The position numbers were made by a program, and so were the translations under genes. Of a DNA stretch of 64,000 bases, positions 60,899-64,000 are shown piece by piece. How positions within the stretch are numbered: the stretch's first letter is position 1; every line of letters starts with the position of its first letter. Under the pieces are notes generated by a model. That model saw only the letters and a list, made by a program, of their open reading frames with translations, was not told where the DNA came from and ran no database searches. The DNA comes from Dactylonectria macrodidyma (lineage: Eukaryota; Ascomycota; Sordariomycetes; Hypocreales; Nectriaceae): the NCBI GenBank assembly GCA_020744425.1, contig JAGMUV010000001.1:5270001-5334000 (forward strand), in the 5' to 3' direction.

Positions 60899-62443
60899 TC
60901 ATACGTTCCCAAAGGTCGTTACGCCACTTGTGCGGCTCTTGGTCCGTAATGTTTCCACCTCTTCCAGTTCAAGCTTCGGCCCGTCGGCCATGATCCTGTC
61001 CCTGTGCCACGGTCCGACAAACATGCCCTGGGGGTCTGCCTTGTCTCGAACCTCTCGGAACGATTCCAGGCTCTTGCCATACAAGGCCTCGATCTCCGGG
61101 CGGTATGTGTCGAAGTTCTTGGCCCAGTGAGGTCGTCCGCCGAGGTCCTTCATAAGCCACTCGAACGCCTGGTAGTACCGCTCGCGGCAGGGTGGGTCGG
61201 TCCAGTACGGGCGGTAGAGGGTGGCGTTGAGATATAGGGTTGGGCCATGTTGGTCAGTGGGGTCGAGAAATGGTCGGGCGTTGGAGGTGAGGGTGGTGTC
61301 GCTGATGCGAACTTCGACGGGTGCGTGAACGTAAAGGCCGTCAGCGGAGAAGGGGATGTTGTGAGGCACGTAGTCAGGGTCCTCGGGCGTCAAGTGATTC
61401 AGCCACGAGCTGAGCCGACGCAGAGCTTCGGGGCCCTTGTGGAGAGGGATCGCCCATTCGTTGACGAACTGCGAGTATAGACAGTTCATCAGAAGGGCCT
61501 TGCGACTCGGTTGGACCGCGCTTGTTTTCGAGCCATCGGCGAAGCCGTACTGCATTCCAAAGACAAACCACTCGATCCAGGGCAGCATTCGAGGAGCCCA
61601 TTGCGACAGGTACAGAAGGTTGTGGTATACGTAGTATCCCAATGCGCCGTCATAGTAGCTGACGGGGGGGTCACGCTCCTTCTCGGTCGTCTTCTCGGCC
61701 TGCCAGACGACGGCGCGCCTCGTATAAGGGAACCACCAGACCCGGACGAACTCGCTCTGCGTCCACAACTCATGCGGCCACGCCTCAAACATCTTGTAGT
61801 CGGTATCAATAGTCTGCTCCCACTTTAGTGTGAAAGCAGGAGCCGCACGGAAGGTGACCTCGGTGATGATGCCAAGTGCGCCGAGGGACAGCAACGCGGC
61901 GCGGAATAGCTCGGGTCTCGTTTCGGCACTACATGACACGGTGCTTCCATCGGCGAGGGTGATTTTCAAGGCGTGAATATCCTCCGACATGAGTCCGTGT
62001 CGTAGACTGCTCCCGTGCGTGCCAGTTGAGATGGCGCCTGTGATGGATTGCTGATTAATACTGCCCAAGTTGGGCATGGCAAGACCATGTTTCTCGAGCT
62101 CTTCGCACAGAGTATACAGCCTGATTCCGCTCTGCATCACAACGATGCCCGACTCCTTATCAACAGATATGATACGGTTGAAGTTGTCGAGGTTGACCAA
62201 CCAGCTCGACGTGCAGGTGATATTGGAGGGTGAGTGGCCACATCCCGCCGTCACGAGTCGCCGACGGCATGCACGGGCGAGATTTATGACCTTTTCGACT
62301 TCGGCGACCGACTCGGGTTGGATGTAGAGCTCGGGGAGAGAGGAGAAAGTGCGTGCCCAGGTGCGGTGGACATGGCTCGACCTGGCGCGAAAAGCAACGC
62401 TGTCGTCGAGCTTGGCGAGCTCAGCGGCGACGAGAGGGTCCAT
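60899..62443 (-). CDS. ALO1: D-arabinono-1,4-lactone oxidase
   Basis: A single minus-strand exon encodes 514 residues from the ATG at 62441-62443. It performs the last step of D-erythroascorbate synthesis, oxidising D-arabinono-1,4-lactone with FAD and oxygen and releasing hydrogen peroxide; the product is a fungal antioxidant analogous to vitamin C. The FAD-binding part (about 35-210) includes AGCGHSPSNITC, where His70 is the predicted site of covalent FAD attachment, and GSINQQSITGAISTGTHGSS typical of the VAO-type fold. The C-terminal ALO domain contains the conserved GRPHWAKNF and GMFVGPWHRD. In yeast the enzyme is on the outer mitochondrial membrane, and a hydrophobic stretch near 280-300 could serve for membrane association. 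A (GAA)28 tract and a Yap1-like site lie upstream. Confidence 0.95.
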   Translation of the reverse strand: MDPLVAAELAKLDDSVAFRARSSHVHRTWARTFSSLPELYIQPESVAEVEKVINLARACRRRLVTAGCGHSPSNITCTSSWLVNLDNFNRIISVDKESGIVVMQSGIRLYTLCEELEKHGLAMPNLGSINQQSITGAISTGTHGSSLRHGLMSEDIHALKITLADGSTVSCSAETRPELFRAALLSLGALGIITEVTFRAAPAFTLKWEQTIDTDYKMFEAWPHELWTQSEFVRVWWFPYTRRAVVWQAEKTTEKERDPPVSYYDGALGYYVYHNLLYLSQWAPRMLPWIEWFVFGMQYGFADGSKTSAVQPSRKALLMNCLYSQFVNEWAIPLHKGPEALRRLSSWLNHLTPEDPDYVPHNIPFSADGLYVHAPVEVRISDTTLTSNARPFLDPTDQHGPTLYLNATLYRPYWTDPPCRERYYQAFEWLMKDLGGRPHWAKNFDTYRPEIEALYGKSLESFREVRDKADPQGMFVGPWHRDRIMADGPKLELEEVETLRTKSRTSGVTTFGNV

Positions 62444-62534
62444 GGTGTGAGGACCCTGTACGGCGAAGTGTATGCGTCCAGCACAGGCGAGGAAGGTGCC
62501 GTAGGGGATATGTGAGGAGGAGGAAGAAGACGAG

Positions 62535-62619
62535 GAAGAAGAAGAAGAAGAAGAAGAAGAAGAAGAAGAAGAAGAAGAAGAAGAAGAAGAAGAAGAAGAA
62601 GAAGAAGAAGAAGAAGAAG
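62535..62619. repeat. (GAA)28 triplet repeat in the ALO1 leader/promoter
   Basis: 85 bases of uninterrupted GAA on the plus strand (TTC on the ALO1 sense strand), starting 92 bases upstream of the ALO1 start codon. Preceded by degenerate GAGGAA repeats from about 62513. Confidence 0.97.
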
Positions 62620-62673
62620 CAAAAGTAGAGTTGTATTTGGAAGAGGAACAGTAGGTAGATTCCGAAGTGGGCG

Positions 62674-62680
62674 TTAGTCA
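62674..62680. promoter_or_regulatory. Yap1-type response element (TTAGTCA) upstream of ALO1
   Basis: TTAGTCA, one of the standard Yap1 recognition sequences, lies 231 bases upstream of the ALO1 start, on the far side of the GAA tract. An antioxidant gene is a plausible Yap1 target, but a seven-base match can occur by chance. Confidence 0.35.
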
Positions 62681-64000
62681 CCTCGCGGGTCTCCGACTGT
62701 CCGTGGCGCAAGTGGAGACGACACCATCCGCAATCGTAAGTTGATCTAGAACCAACTCTGCGGCTGGAGGGTCACTCGTCAGGAGCCATGTCTAATAAAC
62801 GTGCCATGGAATCATAAGCGGGTTGGCGGCGAAGCCATGGAAAGGAAGCGCATCAATGCAATGTCTGGTGTGCACCGCAAATCATGGTCGAAGCGCAAAG
62901 GGAGGGGGAGGGGCAGGATGCACCAAAGCGCGGGGCCGATAAATTCCCTTGACGTCGCGGGACAAAAAAAATATGTCAATTCGTAGTCCGTAGAACATTG
63001 CGATATGAAAGAACTAGTTCTCAATGGGAAGTGAGATCCAGCATGCGACAAAACCTTATTGGTGGGCAAGGAAAGCTACGACAAAGCTGATTGGCGACGG
63101 CGAGGCGATAGAGGTTGCGAATGGTGAATTCCACAAGACTGTCGCGCATCTTCAAAAGCAGCAGCTCATCGGACATGTACGGAATGAAGAGGGGCCGCTG
63201 CTTTGGATGACAGGGGTCTAAATGGTGTCATCGACTCTGTTGTCCCCGTCATTACGAACCGAATCTGGACGGTAAAACACGGTGTAACTAGATATCTCAT
63301 TGACGGCGGTGCACCACGGTATTCCGATGCATCCAAAAGTCTTAGTTCCAGATTATATCTGAGATATCGCGAGATTCTTCTCCTAACAATGTGCTATTTC
63401 TCATAGTTCCTCTTCGATCTGGGGTCTCGGGCCCACTCACCTTGCAAATCCCTCCATCTCCACTTCTCCGTTACTTACCCTATAGTTTGTCTCGCAGCCA
63501 ACCAACGGGGAGCTCTGGTTCCTCATTCTTGGTTCCTCATTCTCCGAGCTTGAGTATGTTCCTATGGAGTGGGATATTTTAGTTTGCTGATATATAGTTA
63601 TATGGCAGGTGGGTATTGTCCAGCTCTTATCCTTGTAGTTGCCCGTCGGATACGTCAATTCTAGCACTATATAGAAGGTTGGCAGAGAGCTCCTCCCACT
63701 GTCATTCTTGGGTCACGAGCAGGTTAGCCACGACGAAGACTTCGGAATCTTAATTTTTAGCTTCGGCTTTGATGGATAGTATTCGATTAATGCTACTGTC
63801 TTCTTGGAGGGTCGGAACTGCAAAGTCAAGTGTGTTACAAATTTGTTGATACGCTCCAGGTGTTAAACTACTTTGCCCCCCAGACCACCTCGAAACCCAA
63901 ATCTCAAGTCCGCTCAACAAACTTGAGCGTGAGAGAGACGTTGAAAGATTTCTCAGTTCGGGTAAACTGCGTGTTGCCTTTTCCGCCTAATTATTGGAGC

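Larger units (their letters stand above)
62444..64000. other. Upstream region of ALO1 to the window end; no gene recognised
   Basis: The first 240 bases are promoter and leader DNA with the GAA tract and a Yap1-type site. Beyond that I see no supported gene; a 65-codon frame at 63024-63221 is slightly protein-like but has no recognisable domain or full structure. Confidence 0.4.

Overview
The window is nuclear DNA of a filamentous ascomycete, most likely a Sordariomycete and possibly Hypocreales. The evidence is short introns (54-221 bp) with GTRNGT-type donors and CTAAC/CTGAC-like branch sites, C-ending codon preference inside genes, and a gene set typical of Pezizomycotina: a PbsB-type MAPKK with an insert in the kinase N-lobe, a Pls1-type tetraspanin, a SUR7/PalI protein, and D-arabinono-lactone oxidase. 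No bacterial, organellar or viral segment was recognised. I assigned twelve protein genes (one cut by the left edge) and one tRNA. Coding sequence is only about a fifth of the window, so this is a gene-poor stretch.

Layout, left to right: an auxin-efflux-carrier-like transporter running off the left edge (-); the HOG-pathway MAPKK PBS2 (+); a SUR7/PalI membrane protein (-) whose C-terminal coding sequence is tandemly triplicated; mitochondrial octanoyltransferase LIP2 (+); tRNA-Thr(AGU) (+); the urea transporter DUR3 (-) with GATA sites upstream; a YtcJ-type amidohydrolase (-); a C2H2/C2HC zinc-finger regulator (-) lying between long gene-free stretches of 7.1 kb and 14.8 kb; an F-box-type protein (+); a Ctr copper transporter (+) with a copper-response-like element; the MADS-box regulator MCM1 (-); tetraspanin PLS1 (+); and ALO1 (-), with a (GAA)28 tract just upstream of its start.

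The genes form no biosynthetic cluster. They cover core signalling (PBS2, MCM1, the zinc-finger regulator), membrane organisation (SUR7, PLS1), nutrient uptake (DUR3, Ctr, possibly the amidohydrolase) and mitochondrial or redox metabolism (LIP2, ALO1). I found no recognisable new multi-gene system. The most unusual points are the SUR7 tail triplication with its open alternative frame, the gene deserts around regulatory genes, the uORF whose stop overlaps the PBS2 start codon, and two unexplained coding-like fragments. Exon structures were read by eye and checked for frame, but not against transcripts.
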